This document shows, one piece after another, positions 36,060-44,108 of a DNA stretch of 64,000 nt. Numbering within the stretch: the stretch's first letter is position 1; each line of letters opens with the position of its first letter. The translations under genes and the position numbers were made by a program. The notes beneath the pieces were generated by a model. The model was not told where the DNA came from, did not search any database, and worked only from the letters and a program-made list of their open reading frames with translations. Source of the stretch: CAYNFP01 sp964396655 (GTDB lineage Bacteria > Bacillota_I > Bacilli_A > RF39 > UBA660); assembly GCA_964396655.1 (NCBI GenBank), contig CAYNFP010000002.1:1-64000 (forward strand), given 5' to 3'.

Positions 36060-37463
36060 ATGGCATTAAAAGGTATAGTTATAGACCCGGGTCATGGCGG
36101 AGACGATCCAGGTGCTAGCGGAAATGGAATAATTGAGAAAGATTTAAACTTATTAATAAGTAAATATATGTATGACAGATTTAAAGCATTAGGTATTCCT
36201 GTTACTTTAACAAGAAGTACTGATGAAACATTAAATCAGACTGAAAGAGTAAATAGAGTTTTAAAACCTTATGGAAATACTTCTGATGTAATAGTAATAT
36301 CTAATCATATAAATGCTGGAGGCGGAGATGGAGCAGAAGTAATATATGCCCTTAGAAATACAGCCTCTTTATCTAAAGATATATTAGATGAGATACAAAA
36401 AGAAGGACAAAATGTAAGAAAATATTATCAACAAAGATTACCAAGTAATCCAATAAAAGATTATTATTTTATGCATAGAGATACTCCGAATACTGAGGCA
36501 GTAATTGTAGAATATGGATTTTTAGATAGTCCTGAAGATGATGTTCAACAATTAAAAAATAATTATAAAAAATATGCAGAAGCAGTAGTTAGAGGAGTAT
36601 CGAAATATAAGAATTTAAAATATGTGGCACCTGCAGAAAGCGGATATTATACTGTACAAAAAGGAGATAGTTTATGGTCCATTGCAACTAAATATGGTCT
36701 TACAGTTAATGAGTTAAAAGAAATAAATAATTTAACAACAAACTTATTAACAGTAGGTCAAACTTTAAAAGTAGTAGCAGAAGAAACAGAAAAAATCCCT
36801 GAAGATTATTTAGTATATACAGTAAAAAGCGGAGACAATTTATATTCAATTGCTCAAAAATATAATACCACTGTAAGCACTTTAATGAGTGTTAACAACT
36901 TAACTTCTTCAACTTTAAAACTTAATCAACAATTATTAATTCCTAAAAGTGAAGGATTAGAAGTTGAAATAACTCCTGGAACTGGAACCGAGTATACAGT
37001 TCAAAGTGGAGATAGTTTATATACAATAGCTAAAAAATATAATGTTACAGTAGATCAAATAAAAGCAAAAAACAACTTAACAACAAATTTATTAAGTATT
37101 GGTCAAAAGCTAATCATACCTACTGGAGAAGCATCTGTTGAAGAACCAGAGACTCCTTCAATAGGTGGAGTAAATTATGTAGTACAAAAGGGAGATAATT
37201 TATATACAATAGCTAATAAATATGGTGTTACTGTAGATCAAATAAAACAGGCAAATAATTTGACAAGTAATATTTTAAAGATAGGTCAAATATTAATAAT
37301 ACCAGGAACTACTAATTATGCTAATTACACTGTTAAATCAGGAGATTCTCTTTGGAAGATAGCAAATACTTATGGAACAACTGTAGAAAAATTAAAAACA
37401 ATTAATAATTTAACAACAAATTTATTGACAATAGGTCAAGAATTATTAATTCCTACAGCTTAA
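36060..37463 (+). CDS. N-acetylmuramoyl-L-alanine amidase with five LysM repeats
   Basis: This 467-residue protein opens directly with an Amidase_3 domain (IVIDPGHGGDDPGASG, residues 5-20; E27 zinc ligand in IIEKDLN; SNHINAGGG; a late E in VIVEYGF). Five LysM repeats (each YTVxxGDxLxxIA ... LxIGQxLxIP) follow from about residue 197 to the end. It cleaves the amide bond between MurNAc and the stem peptide. Notably it has no signal peptide. That is common for spore-layer or mother-cell enzymes and some phage enzymes, so it may act from inside. ATG 36060 has AGGTGA 5 bases upstream. Confidence 0.85.
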   Translation: MALKGIVIDPGHGGDDPGASGNGIIEKDLNLLISKYMYDRFKALGIPVTLTRSTDETLNQTERVNRVLKPYGNTSDVIVISNHINAGGGDGAEVIYALRNTASLSKDILDEIQKEGQNVRKYYQQRLPSNPIKDYYFMHRDTPNTEAVIVEYGFLDSPEDDVQQLKNNYKKYAEAVVRGVSKYKNLKYVAPAESGYYTVQKGDSLWSIATKYGLTVNELKEINNLTTNLLTVGQTLKVVAEETEKIPEDYLVYTVKSGDNLYSIAQKYNTTVSTLMSVNNLTSSTLKLNQQLLIPKSEGLEVEITPGTGTEYTVQSGDSLYTIAKKYNVTVDQIKAKNNLTTNLLSIGQKLIIPTGEASVEEPETPSIGGVNYVVQKGDNLYTIANKYGVTVDQIKQANNLTSNILKIGQILIIPGTTNYANYTVKSGDSLWKIANTYGTTVEKLKTINNLTTNLLTIGQELLIPTA

Positions 37464-37466
37464 ATA

Positions 37467-37490
37467 AACACTTTAAAAAAAGTGTTTTTC
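37467..37490 (+). terminator. Terminator
   Basis: AAACACTTT (37467-37475) pairs with AAAGTGTTT (37480-37488), followed by T. Confidence 0.75.
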
Positions 37491-37533
37491 TTTATTTTTC
37501 TTAACTTATAATGTATAATTAATCTGAGGTAAT

Positions 37534-38118
37534 ATGGAAATAATAAAATATAAAAAAGGAATTAAATATATAAATCCAAAAGCAGTTTTATACTTAGCGT
37601 ATGGTAGTAATTTATATATTGAACAAATGAATAAAAGATGTCCAACTAATGTTGTGGTTGGAAAATTGAATTTGCCAGACTATAAATTAGAATTTAGAAG
37701 AATAAATTCTGGTTATTATGCTACAATTGGATATAATAAAGGTTCTTATGTCCCTTGTGTAATTTATGCAATATCTAAAAAAGATAAAAAAACATTAGAT
37801 AAGTACGAAGGTATTGGAGAAGCTTATAATTCAACTTATATAAATAATTGTGTAATTGATAATATAAAATATGATAAAGTTTTGGTATATTTAATGAAAG
37901 AAATAACAGAATGCGGTTTACCAAATGAGTCATATTTATTTAAAATAAATAAAGGATATGAATACTTTAATTTAGATTCAAAATTTTTAATTGAATCAAT
38001 AGAAGAATCATATAAAAAAGAACAACAAAATGTTCAAAATAAATATAATTTATGCAAAAAAGTTTTAGAAAATAAAACAGTTTTAAATATTAGTGGTGAA
38101 AATGTTTCTCGAAATTGA
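37534..38118 (+). CDS. Gamma-glutamylcyclotransferase-like protein
   Basis: This 194-residue protein has the family start LYLAYGSNLYIEQM (about 19-32), with the YGSNL loop that binds the gamma-glutamyl group. The catalytic acid is probably E93 in KYEGIGEAY, and the closing strand YLM lies near residue 130. Such enzymes release 5-oxoproline from gamma-glutamyl amines or peptides. TGAGGT lies before ATG. The neighbours on both sides are cell-wall hydrolases, which may or may not matter. Confidence 0.75.
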   Translation: MEIIKYKKGIKYINPKAVLYLAYGSNLYIEQMNKRCPTNVVVGKLNLPDYKLEFRRINSGYYATIGYNKGSYVPCVIYAISKKDKKTLDKYEGIGEAYNSTYINNCVIDNIKYDKVLVYLMKEITECGLPNESYLFKINKGYEYFNLDSKFLIESIEESYKKEQQNVQNKYNLCKKVLENKTVLNISGENVSRN

Positions 38119-38134
38119 AAAATATAGTTATTGT

Positions 38135-38560
38135 TTAATATAATTCTTGACATATACCTTTATCTGGTTTATAAAAACAATGACTTTTATATCTTCCGGA
38201 ATTAGCTTGATTAAACCAAAGTGCTTTGCATTCTATTCCAGTCCCTGGTGAATAAAACCACAAAGCATTAGTGGCAGGATAATAATATTCACCTTTTAAA
38301 ACTCTTTTAGCTAATTCTTTTTCTTTTGTAGTAGAACTACCATAAAATAATGTACTATTAACACCGGTGAAACCTCCTGGGGATTGAAATACAACATCAG
38401 TAATGGTTCTTATATTTTTAAAATCTAAACAATTAGCAATAGCTCTATTAACAATTACATTGCCAACCATAAGCATACCTAAGTCTCCTTCACTTAAAGC
38501 TTCAGCACGCATAAGTCTGGCAGCCAAATCAAGTTCTTTAGTTGTATAATTTAGTAACAT
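38135..38560 (-). CDS. SleB/CwlJ-type cell-wall hydrolase without signal peptide
   Basis: This 141-residue protein is a whole Hydrolase_2 domain: LAARLMRAEALSEGDLGMLMVGNVIVNR with the catalytic glutamate in RAEA, VVFQSPGGF, ATNALWFYSP, and Cys/Phe-rich C-terminus. The family degrades spore cortex peptidoglycan at germination, though related proteins occur in non-sporulating relatives. Like CwlJ it has no signal peptide. ATG 38560 follows AGGTGA by 5 bases, exactly as in the LysM amidase; upstream, CATATAATA lies 16 bases after AC (also readable as a plain TATAAT -10). Confidence 0.8.
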   Translation of the reverse strand: MLLNYTTKELDLAARLMRAEALSEGDLGMLMVGNVIVNRAIANCLDFKNIRTITDVVFQSPGGFTGVNSTLFYGSSTTKEKELAKRVLKGEYYYPATNALWFYSPGTGIECKALWFNQANSGRYKSHCFYKPDKGICQELY

Positions 38561-38617
38561 AACAATCACCTAAAATATTATATGAATTTAATAAAATAAA
38601 GTAATTATTCATAAAAA

Positions 38618-38640
38618 AAAAGAAATTTTTAATTTCTTTT
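38618..38640 (-). terminator. Terminator of the 125-residue protein gene
   Basis: AAAAGAAATT (38618-38627) pairs with AATTTCTTTT (38631-38640); on the minus strand a T run follows. Confidence 0.65.
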
Positions 38641-39017
38641 TAATCCATTGATAAACTGTAAGAACGTTTGTTAATTGCTTTTATCCATTCTTCAAACATT
38701 CTATTTTCATATAAAGATAATAAATCTGTCTTTGAAATTTTCCCGTATTCCTCTGAGCTCATATATTCTGATTTATAAGCTTCATATGAAACCATGTCAT
38801 GATCATCAGGAAAATCACCTGTTCTTAACCAGTTAGCAACAAATCTTAATCTCATATATCTGCCAAAATGATATTCTATTTTGTCTTTTGCTTTTTTCAT
38901 AAAATTTCCAAATGGATTATCTTGAATTTTATAAGTCAAAGCCATGGAAATGTTGTCTTCAACAACAGCGGCTTCTTCCATTTTAGCAATTATTTCTTCT
39001 TTTGTGATATCTTCCAT
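38640..39017 (-). CDS. Uncharacterised 125-residue helical protein
   Basis: This soluble, helical, strongly charged protein has short conserved-looking pieces (YHFGRYMRLRFVANWLRTGDFP, MFEEWIKAINKR). Its general form resembles the 112-residue protein at 46350-46688, which also contains an NWL helix followed by a G-x-F-P turn (NFLLNWLCFGIFP), so the two may be distant relatives. The function is unknown. It lies between trpS and the hydrolase gene with its own terminator. Confidence 0.55.
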   Translation of the reverse strand: MEDITKEEIIAKMEEAAVVEDNISMALTYKIQDNPFGNFMKKAKDKIEYHFGRYMRLRFVANWLRTGDFPDDHDMVSYEAYKSEYMSSEEYGKISKTDLLSLYENRMFEEWIKAINKRSYSLSMD

Positions 39018-39069
39018 ACATAATGGCTCCTTTTCAATCCAATATTATATAATTGATATTTTAAAAAGT

Positions 39070-39095
39070 AAAGAACTATTTTAAAATAGTTCTTT
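39070..39095 (-). terminator. Terminator of trpS
   Basis: AAAGAACTATT (39070-39080) and AATAGTTCTTT (39085-39095) form a perfect 11-bp stem; T-rich sequence follows on the minus strand. Confidence 0.75.
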
Positions 39096-40077
39096 ATCTT
39101 CCTAACCCCATTTTTTTTCTTACTTCTTCATATTTTTTCTTTGCTATTTCATTTGTAATCTTTTTACCTTTATCAAATAAATCATCTATTAAACTTGAGT
39201 TAATTATTTCGTTGTATTTTGTTTGAATTTTTGTTAGGGTTTTTACTACTTCTTCAGCAACAGCTTTTTTAAATACTCCATAATTAGAATCTTTAAATTC
39301 TTTTTCAACATCTCCAATGCTTTTTTTAGCTAAAACAGAATAAATAGTAATAAGATTAGAAATTCCTGGTTTGTTTTCTTCATCATATTTTACTATACTT
39401 TCTGAATCTGTAACAGCTCCCATTATTTTCTTTCTGGCATCTTCTGGATTGTCTAATAAAAATATAACTCCATTTTTATTTTCTGCAGATTTACTCATTT
39501 TTTTAGTTGGCTGTTGTAAATCTTTTATGCTGGCTCCAATTTCTGGAATATAAGCTTCAGGAATCACAAATGTAGTTCCATATTTTTTGTTAAAGCGTTC
39601 TGCAACATCACGGCATAATTCAACGTGTTGTTTTTGGTCTACACCAACAGGTATAACATTTGCATCATATAATAATATATCACTTGCCATTAAAATTGGA
39701 TAGGTAAGTAATCCTGCCGAAAAACTTTCTTTTTTAGCTGATTTATCTTTGAATTGTGTCATTCTGCCTAATTCTCCAAAATTTATACAACATTCTAAAA
39801 TCCATGACAAATTAGCATGATATAAATTCTCTGACTGAATGTAAAAAATATTTTTGTCTGGATTTAAACCGCTAGCTATGTATATGGCTAAATTCTTTTT
39901 TATCCTTTCTCTTAATAATTTTGGGTCTTGTTCTACTGTTATAGAGTGCAAATCTGCTATAAATATAAATGATTCATATTCATTTTCATATTTAATAAAT
40001 TGATCTATACTTCCAATGTAATTTCCAATTGTCAATTCACCACTTGGCTGTAAACCTGATAATAATCTTTTTTTCAT
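39094..40077 (-). CDS. trpS: Tryptophanyl-tRNA synthetase
   Basis: This 327-residue protein is a full class I synthetase: SGLQPSGELTIGNYIG (7-22, the HIGH-equivalent TIGN), the Trp-binding segment (PVGVDQKQHVELCRD) and KKMSKSA near residue 195. It charges tRNA-Trp. It is the last gene of a three-gene minus-strand operon (GNAT, M20 peptidase, trpS) that starts at a Trp-type T-box; the 24-base gap from the peptidase gene leaves no room for its own control. The cognate tRNA gene is 4 kb away at 43962. Confidence 0.95.
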   Translation of the reverse strand: MKKRLLSGLQPSGELTIGNYIGSIDQFIKYENEYESFIFIADLHSITVEQDPKLLRERIKKNLAIYIASGLNPDKNIFYIQSENLYHANLSWILECCINFGELGRMTQFKDKSAKKESFSAGLLTYPILMASDILLYDANVIPVGVDQKQHVELCRDVAERFNKKYGTTFVIPEAYIPEIGASIKDLQQPTKKMSKSAENKNGVIFLLDNPEDARKKIMGAVTDSESIVKYDEENKPGISNLITIYSVLAKKSIGDVEKEFKDSNYGVFKKAVAEEVVKTLTKIQTKYNEIINSSLIDDLFDKGKKITNEIAKKKYEEVRKKMGLGR

Positions 40078-40101
40078 TTTTAATCTCCTATTCTAATATT
40101 A

Positions 40102-41175
40102 TTATAACTCGTTTAAAATATTTTTGTATATATCATATAATTTCTCTAGACTTGTAATATCTACAAATTCATTTTTCCCGTGAGCATTTCTTCCTTTTGG
40201 ATTCATCAATATACAAGGAATATTTTTATTATTAAAGAACCTTGCATCTGAGCTTGATTCACATTTTCTTGTTTTAATTTTTTTTAAAAGAACTTTTTCA
40301 CAAGAATTAATATACATTTTAGCATATTTATTTTCTATATCTACTTTAAAATCTTCTCCTCTTGCTAATTCTTCAATTTTTAGATTTTTATTAATTCTAT
40401 TAATATTTTTTAAAATATTTTCTTTTGAATCTTTTGGTATATGACGTATATCTAAAACAATATAGGCTTTTGAGGGCACTTTATTTATATTGCCGACTTC
40501 TCCTCCATGAAATTGTGCTAAGTTAATTGAAGTTTTCCAATCTTTTTCATTTTTAGGTTGTTTATAAATTTTTATCAATTTGTTATAAAAATCTATTAAT
40601 TCTGTGTTAGCATTTATACCTTTCCATAATTGAGATGAATGAGCTTCTTTTCCTTTTATTGATATTTTTAATTGTAGTACTCCTTTTTCTTCGGTGATTA
40701 ATTCAAAATCTTTTCCGGCATCTGGTACTATTGCTAGTTTTGCATTATAATTATAATTTTCTAATATTTTTTTGGTCCCATAAAAGCCACCGTGTTCTTC
40801 ATCAGAAGTAAGAAATAATGCTATTTTTTTATCAGAATTATGATACTCTTTAATAAGATTTATCATAACAGCATCATTGCCCTTCATGTCATAACTTCCT
40901 CGGCCATATAATCTGTTTTTTATAAGTTTGGATTTAAATTGTTTATCTTCTCCTGGCACTACATCTATATGACCACAAAATATAACATCAAAATTAGTAT
41001 CTTTTGTATTTGTTATTACTAAACTAATATTATTGTTATATTTTAATTCTTTAATTTCCAAATTTGAATCAGATAAATAATTTTTAATATAATCAAAACA
41101 TTTTTCAAATTGTTTGTTGTTGCCATAAACAGTTTTGTATTTAATTAAATTATTTAATAATTTAACTATTTCCAT
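40102..41175 (-). CDS. M20-family metallopeptidase/deacylase
   Basis: This 357-residue protein has the two-zinc site of the ArgE/DapE/CPG2 family: H69-x-D71 (FCGHIDVVPG), D96 (RGSYDMKG), catalytic E126 and ligand E127 (TSDEEHGG), and a late NPKGRNAHGKNE ligand histidine; a dimerisation domain lies between about 165 and 270 (GKEAHSSQ). It hydrolyses an N-acyl amino acid or small peptide. Co-transcription with trpS behind a Trp T-box suggests that the product is, or yields, tryptophan. The gene begins 1 base after the GNAT stop codon. Confidence 0.8.
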   Translation of the reverse strand: MEIVKLLNNLIKYKTVYGNNKQFEKCFDYIKNYLSDSNLEIKELKYNNNISLVITNTKDTNFDVIFCGHIDVVPGEDKQFKSKLIKNRLYGRGSYDMKGNDAVMINLIKEYHNSDKKIALFLTSDEEHGGFYGTKKILENYNYNAKLAIVPDAGKDFELITEEKGVLQLKISIKGKEAHSSQLWKGINANTELIDFYNKLIKIYKQPKNEKDWKTSINLAQFHGGEVGNINKVPSKAYIVLDIRHIPKDSKENILKNINRINKNLKIEELARGEDFKVDIENKYAKMYINSCEKVLLKKIKTRKCESSSDARFFNNKNIPCILMNPKGRNAHGKNEFVDITSLEKLYDIYKNILNEL

Positions 41176-41176
41176 A

Positions 41177-41887
41177 TTATCTTCTCACTAATTTTTTTAC
41201 ATTATTATTTTCTTCAAATAATAAAGGCCTTAACCCAACCAAAATAGCTTGAGCATCTCTATCTCCTAAATTATCAAAGATAGTTTTTATTTGCTCTTTT
41301 CGATATGATTGTTGTAATTTAGCATCCGGATAAGCATTTTCTACAACTAAATTATCATTTACTCCAGAAATAAAAGGATTACTTCTAGCAATTTCTAATA
41401 TTTCCTTTGGAGTAGGTCCATAAATATTTGGGTAAAATTCAGTTCCTAAATATGCTAAAGAAGCTAATAAATTAAATGCTCTTGGATTATGAGTTTTAGC
41501 AGATATTATATCTGGTAATGTCATACTTATGGCTTCTTTTAGTAATAATTGACTCATCCCTTTGCCTTGAACAGAAGGATGTAAAATAATTCCATGAAAA
41601 TGTAATAATTTTGTATCATATAAACCATCTAATTCACAAGCAATAAGAAATCCCTTCAATCTATTTGTTTCCTTATTGATTATAAATAATCTAATAAAGT
41701 TTGGATCTCCAAATAAATGTTCATAAACATCTTGGTAATCTGTGGGAAATTGAGCCTCATTAGCAATTATTAATGCTTCTGCCGCTATAGAAGCTTGAGT
41801 TTTTGCTTTTGTTGCATCATTTGAATCTTCAACATAATTTACTATTTTGTATTCTCCTTCATTTCTTTTTTGCGTAATATTTTCCAT
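41177..41887 (-). CDS. GNAT-family acetyltransferase, first gene of the Trp T-box operon
   Basis: This 236-residue protein has GNAT motifs: FHGIILHPSVQGKGMSQLLL (the acetyl-CoA loop Q/R-G-x-G-M) at about residue 98-117, and HNPRAFNLLASLAY as the following helix. Its substrate is unknown. As first gene after a Trp-specific T-box, with an M20 deacylase next to it, a link to N-acyl-tryptophan chemistry is a fair inference but unproven. GGAG precedes the ATG just after the terminator of the T-box. Confidence 0.75.
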   Translation of the reverse strand: MENITQKRNEGEYKIVNYVEDSNDATKAKTQASIAAEALIIANEAQFPTDYQDVYEHLFGDPNFIRLFIINKETNRLKGFLIACELDGLYDTKLLHFHGIILHPSVQGKGMSQLLLKEAISMTLPDIISAKTHNPRAFNLLASLAYLGTEFYPNIYGPTPKEILEIARSNPFISGVNDNLVVENAYPDAKLQQSYRKEQIKTIFDNLGDRDAQAILVGLRPLLFEENNNVKKLVRR

Positions 41888-41902
41888 AATTTTTCTCCTT
41901 TC

Positions 41903-42152
41903 AAAAAAAATCTCTTCCTAACATAGGAAAAGATTAAAATATGCCACCTAAATTTAGTTACTTATACTAACATATAAGTTCAAGTGATAACGGCATGAAC
42001 ACCCGTACTTAGCTACTATAATTTCACCAGCAACTCATCAGCCCATTCAATACTTTTAAATTATAACTTTTCACCACCCAGTTACTCTCTACAAATTCTT
42101 AAGTATATACTTCTCTGAATCAACGATTTTTTTTATAAATAATTAAATTTAT
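41903..42152 (-). ncRNA. T-box riboswitch, tryptophan-specific
   Basis: Read on the minus strand, the leader holds AGAGAAGTAT near its start, the stem I distal part GGGTGGTGAAAAGTTA (about 42080-42065), and a specifier loop GAATGGGC (42048-42041) with codon TGG (42045-42043). The T-box TTTAGGTGGCATA (42952-type core at 41952-41940) includes TGGC, and a terminator AATCTTTTCCTA/TAGGAAGAGATT with eight T follows (41935-41903). Uncharged tRNA-Trp would pair with TGG and TGGC and allow readthrough. TGGC fits discriminator G, which tRNA-Trp at 43962 has. Confidence 0.85.
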
Positions 42153-42158
42153 AAACTG

Positions 42159-42187
42159 AGTATAATCTTAATATTTATGTTTGTCAA
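42159..42187 (-). promoter_or_regulatory. Promoter of the Trp T-box operon
   Basis: On the minus strand TTGACA (42187-42182), a 17-base spacer and TATACT (42164-42159), just past the decarboxylase stop codon. Confidence 0.75.
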
Positions 42188-42203
42188 CAATTAATTAATA
42201 TTT

Positions 42204-43580
42204 TTAATTATTTGATAATGTTCTTATATTTCTTACGCACTTTTCTTTTGAAATATCATTTATTAATGCTGAAATACTTTCTTTTTTCTGGCTAGGAAAA
42301 ATAATGACATGTGCATGTTGGCTATGACCATCACTGAATGTAGCTAATTGATATTTTATGCATAGTTCATCACTTGGCTTATCAATTATAAATATATTAC
42401 TGTTTTTAACTCTTGTGTAAGATAAACCATTTTCTTCTGCTTCTTTTATAAAATAATTAATATTTTCTTCATATTCATTTGGCATTGTTCTTTCGTTTAA
42501 ATCAATTAATCTTTGATAAACTTGGAATGCCGCAAAATCTCTTGAACCTAAAATTGTTGAGTCTTCTTGGCCTATATAATCTATAAATTGACCTTTAGGT
42601 CTTTTTCTCGAAATTATTACTCCATTAACTTTAGAACTTCCAATATATTTATGTAAGCTTATAGAAACGGAATCTACATTTAATTCTTCAAAATTTGTTA
42701 AAACAGGAGCATTACTTTGATTTCTTGGAATTCCTCCAAATAAAGCAGCATCAATGTGAATATAATGAGGAATTTCTAATTTTTCTAATTCTTCTACTAT
42801 GAGTTTCACATCATCAATAGCACCAGTTTTTGTTGTTCCCCATGATAATAATATTATTGCTGGTTTTTTATTTGCTTCCCAATTTTCTTTACATTTCTGA
42901 ATTAATTCTTTAACATTAATTTTTTCATCTGTTGAAGAAATAATTTCATTTTGATAAACAGGTATATCATTTTGGTTTACAAATTTGCTAACACTATAAT
43001 GAGCAGCATTAGAAAAATATAAAACCCCATTAGGAAATTTATCAAACCCTGATTTAATTCCCCAAAAATTTCCTTCGGTTCCTCCAGAAGTTATGTATCC
43101 CCAGTAGTTTTCTTTATCGATATTTAAATTTTGCATAACAAGCTCAATTATCTTTATTTCCATGTCTTTGTTGTCCATTCGATAATTTCCTCTATCATTT
43201 GGACCTCCACAACTATTTATTAGATATAATCTTGATTCTAAAAGTCTTAAATATTCAACCACAGCAGTACTAGAATACATATTAGCAGGATATCCAAACA
43301 TAGTATCTCTTAATGTTAAATTTTCTTCTACATATGATTCAGCTTCTTTAACTGTGGCTTGATCTTCAAGAATATATCGGGTTATATCTTCTTTTGTTTT
43401 CCCTTTTTTCTTAAGTTCATCATAATCTAGTAAAGAACTTATTTCCAAAATAGTTTTTTGTCTTATTGATTGTTTCTCCTTAAGTTCTCTTACCAGGTTT
43501 TCAATAAAGGTTCTTTCTTCCTCCGTAAGTGTTTCGTCTGTTGTGCATAGCTTTTCATATAGCTTTTTGATTTCTTCCAT
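42204..43580 (-). CDS. PLP-dependent group II amino-acid decarboxylase, candidate tryptophan/aromatic or histidine decarboxylase
   Basis: This 458-residue protein has SSGGTEGN-type cofactor binding (TSGGTEGNFWGI, 164-175), H194 stacking on PLP (NAAHYSVSK), D277 (HIDAALFGG) and the Schiff-base lysine K311 (SISLHKYIG). Overall it resembles the histidine decarboxylase-type branch of group II decarboxylases, but substrate cannot be told from these motifs. The 5' leader argues for tryptophan: an ORF with three Trp codons ends exactly at the attenuator, and a Trp T-box operon and tRNA-Trp flank the gene. If so, it would make tryptamine. RBS AAGGAGG. Confidence 0.75.
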   Translation of the reverse strand: MEEIKKLYEKLCTTDETLTEEERTFIENLVRELKEKQSIRQKTILEISSLLDYDELKKKGKTKEDITRYILEDQATVKEAESYVEENLTLRDTMFGYPANMYSSTAVVEYLRLLESRLYLINSCGGPNDRGNYRMDNKDMEIKIIELVMQNLNIDKENYWGYITSGGTEGNFWGIKSGFDKFPNGVLYFSNAAHYSVSKFVNQNDIPVYQNEIISSTDEKINVKELIQKCKENWEANKKPAIILLSWGTTKTGAIDDVKLIVEELEKLEIPHYIHIDAALFGGIPRNQSNAPVLTNFEELNVDSVSISLHKYIGSSKVNGVIISRKRPKGQFIDYIGQEDSTILGSRDFAAFQVYQRLIDLNERTMPNEYEENINYFIKEAEENGLSYTRVKNSNIFIIDKPSDELCIKYQLATFSDGHSQHAHVIIFPSQKKESISALINDISKEKCVRNIRTLSNN

Positions 43581-43604
43581 ACCAATCTCCTCCTTAAAAT
43601 TTTA

Positions 43605-43656
43605 TAAATAAAAATGACACCTCAATAATTTTTAACAAAAATTTGGGTGTCATTTT
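43605..43656 (-). terminator. Attenuator terminator ahead of the decarboxylase
   Basis: On the minus strand AAAATGACACC (43656-43646) pairs with GGTGTCATTTT (43621-43611), followed by T-rich sequence, all before the RBS. The left arm starts within the stop codon of the leader ORF, so a ribosome held there would block the hairpin. Confidence 0.75.
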
Positions 43657-43759
43657 ATTCCATAATTAAATTCCAAAAAAAGTAATTGCTACAAAGCCAA
43701 CTTTTAATAGCAGATATAATATTGTTTTGCCAGTTTTTATTTGTAATTTTGTACTTCAT
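43655..43759 (-). CDS. Putative 34-residue Trp-rich leader peptide
   Basis: ATG 43759 to TAA 43655 encodes 34 residues with Trp at 10, 21 and 29 (KNWQNN, KSWLC, FFWNL). A five-codon ORF, MRKNW, lies just upstream (43782-43765) and adds a fourth Trp codon. The RBS is weak (TTGGTAA). The ORF ends on the first bases of the terminator stem, the classic leader-peptide layout. Stalling at the stop codon with excess Trp (as in TnaC) would switch the decarboxylase on; stalling at Trp codons when Trp is scarce is the other option. Translation is not proven. Confidence 0.5.
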   Translation of the reverse strand: MKYKITNKNWQNNIISAIKSWLCSNYFFWNLIME

Positions 43760-43811
43760 AATAATTACCAATTCTTTCTCATAAACAAACTAATCTTGGT
43801 TGTTTATGACA

Positions 43812-43840
43812 ATGATATATCAACAAAATATAAATGTCAA
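43812..43840 (-). promoter_or_regulatory. Promoter of the decarboxylase leader
   Basis: On the minus strand TTGACA (43840-43835), a 17-base spacer and TATCAT (43817-43812). The transcript would start near 43805 and run about 225 bases before the gene. Confidence 0.7.
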
Positions 43841-43961
43841 GTATATTATTTATTTTATGTGTTTTTTACTAATTTTTATTTAAAATTCTGTTTCTCACAT
43901 AAAAACCGAAATAAGTTTGACATTTATAAAAAAATATTATACAATTCAATTACTTGCACAT

Positions 43962-44035
43962 AGGGGTATAGTTAAATGGTAGAATATTGGTCTCCAAAAC
44001 CACAGATGAGAGTTCGATCCTCTCTACCCCTGCCA
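43962..44035 (+). tRNA. tRNA-Trp (CCA)
   Basis: The acceptor stem AGGGGTA (43962-43968) pairs with TACCCCT (44025-44031); discriminator G (44032) and an encoded CCA (44033-44035) follow. The anticodon loop CTCCAAA (43992-43998) gives anticodon CCA; the T arm is GAGAG-TTCGATC-CTCTC. The lowest anticodon-stem pair looks mismatched (T-C). CCA anticodon and TGG usage mean TGA is not read as Trp here. The gene lies next to the Trp-regulated genes. Confidence 0.95.
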
Positions 44036-44050
44036 ATATGAATTTAGCAG

Positions 44051-44086
44051 AACTTGGTATGAAGATATCAAGTTTTTTGATATAAT
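44051..44086 (+). terminator. tRNA terminator joined to an extended -10 promoter
   Basis: AACTTGGTAT (44051-44060) pairs with ATATCAAGTT (44065-44074), then TTTT and, at once, TGATATAAT (44078-44086). The hairpin ends the tRNA transcript and the -10 starts a new one toward a gene fragment. Like joints occur at 47662, 48251 and 54101. Confidence 0.65.
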
Positions 44087-44108
44087 AAACGATAGAAGAT
44101 GATAAAAG

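Noticed and set aside
43727..43963. 78-residue + strand ORF between decarboxylase leader and tRNA-Trp
   Set aside because: It runs antisense to the leader and promoter of the decarboxylase, lacks an RBS, and its hydrophobic content is what A/T-rich DNA gives by chance.
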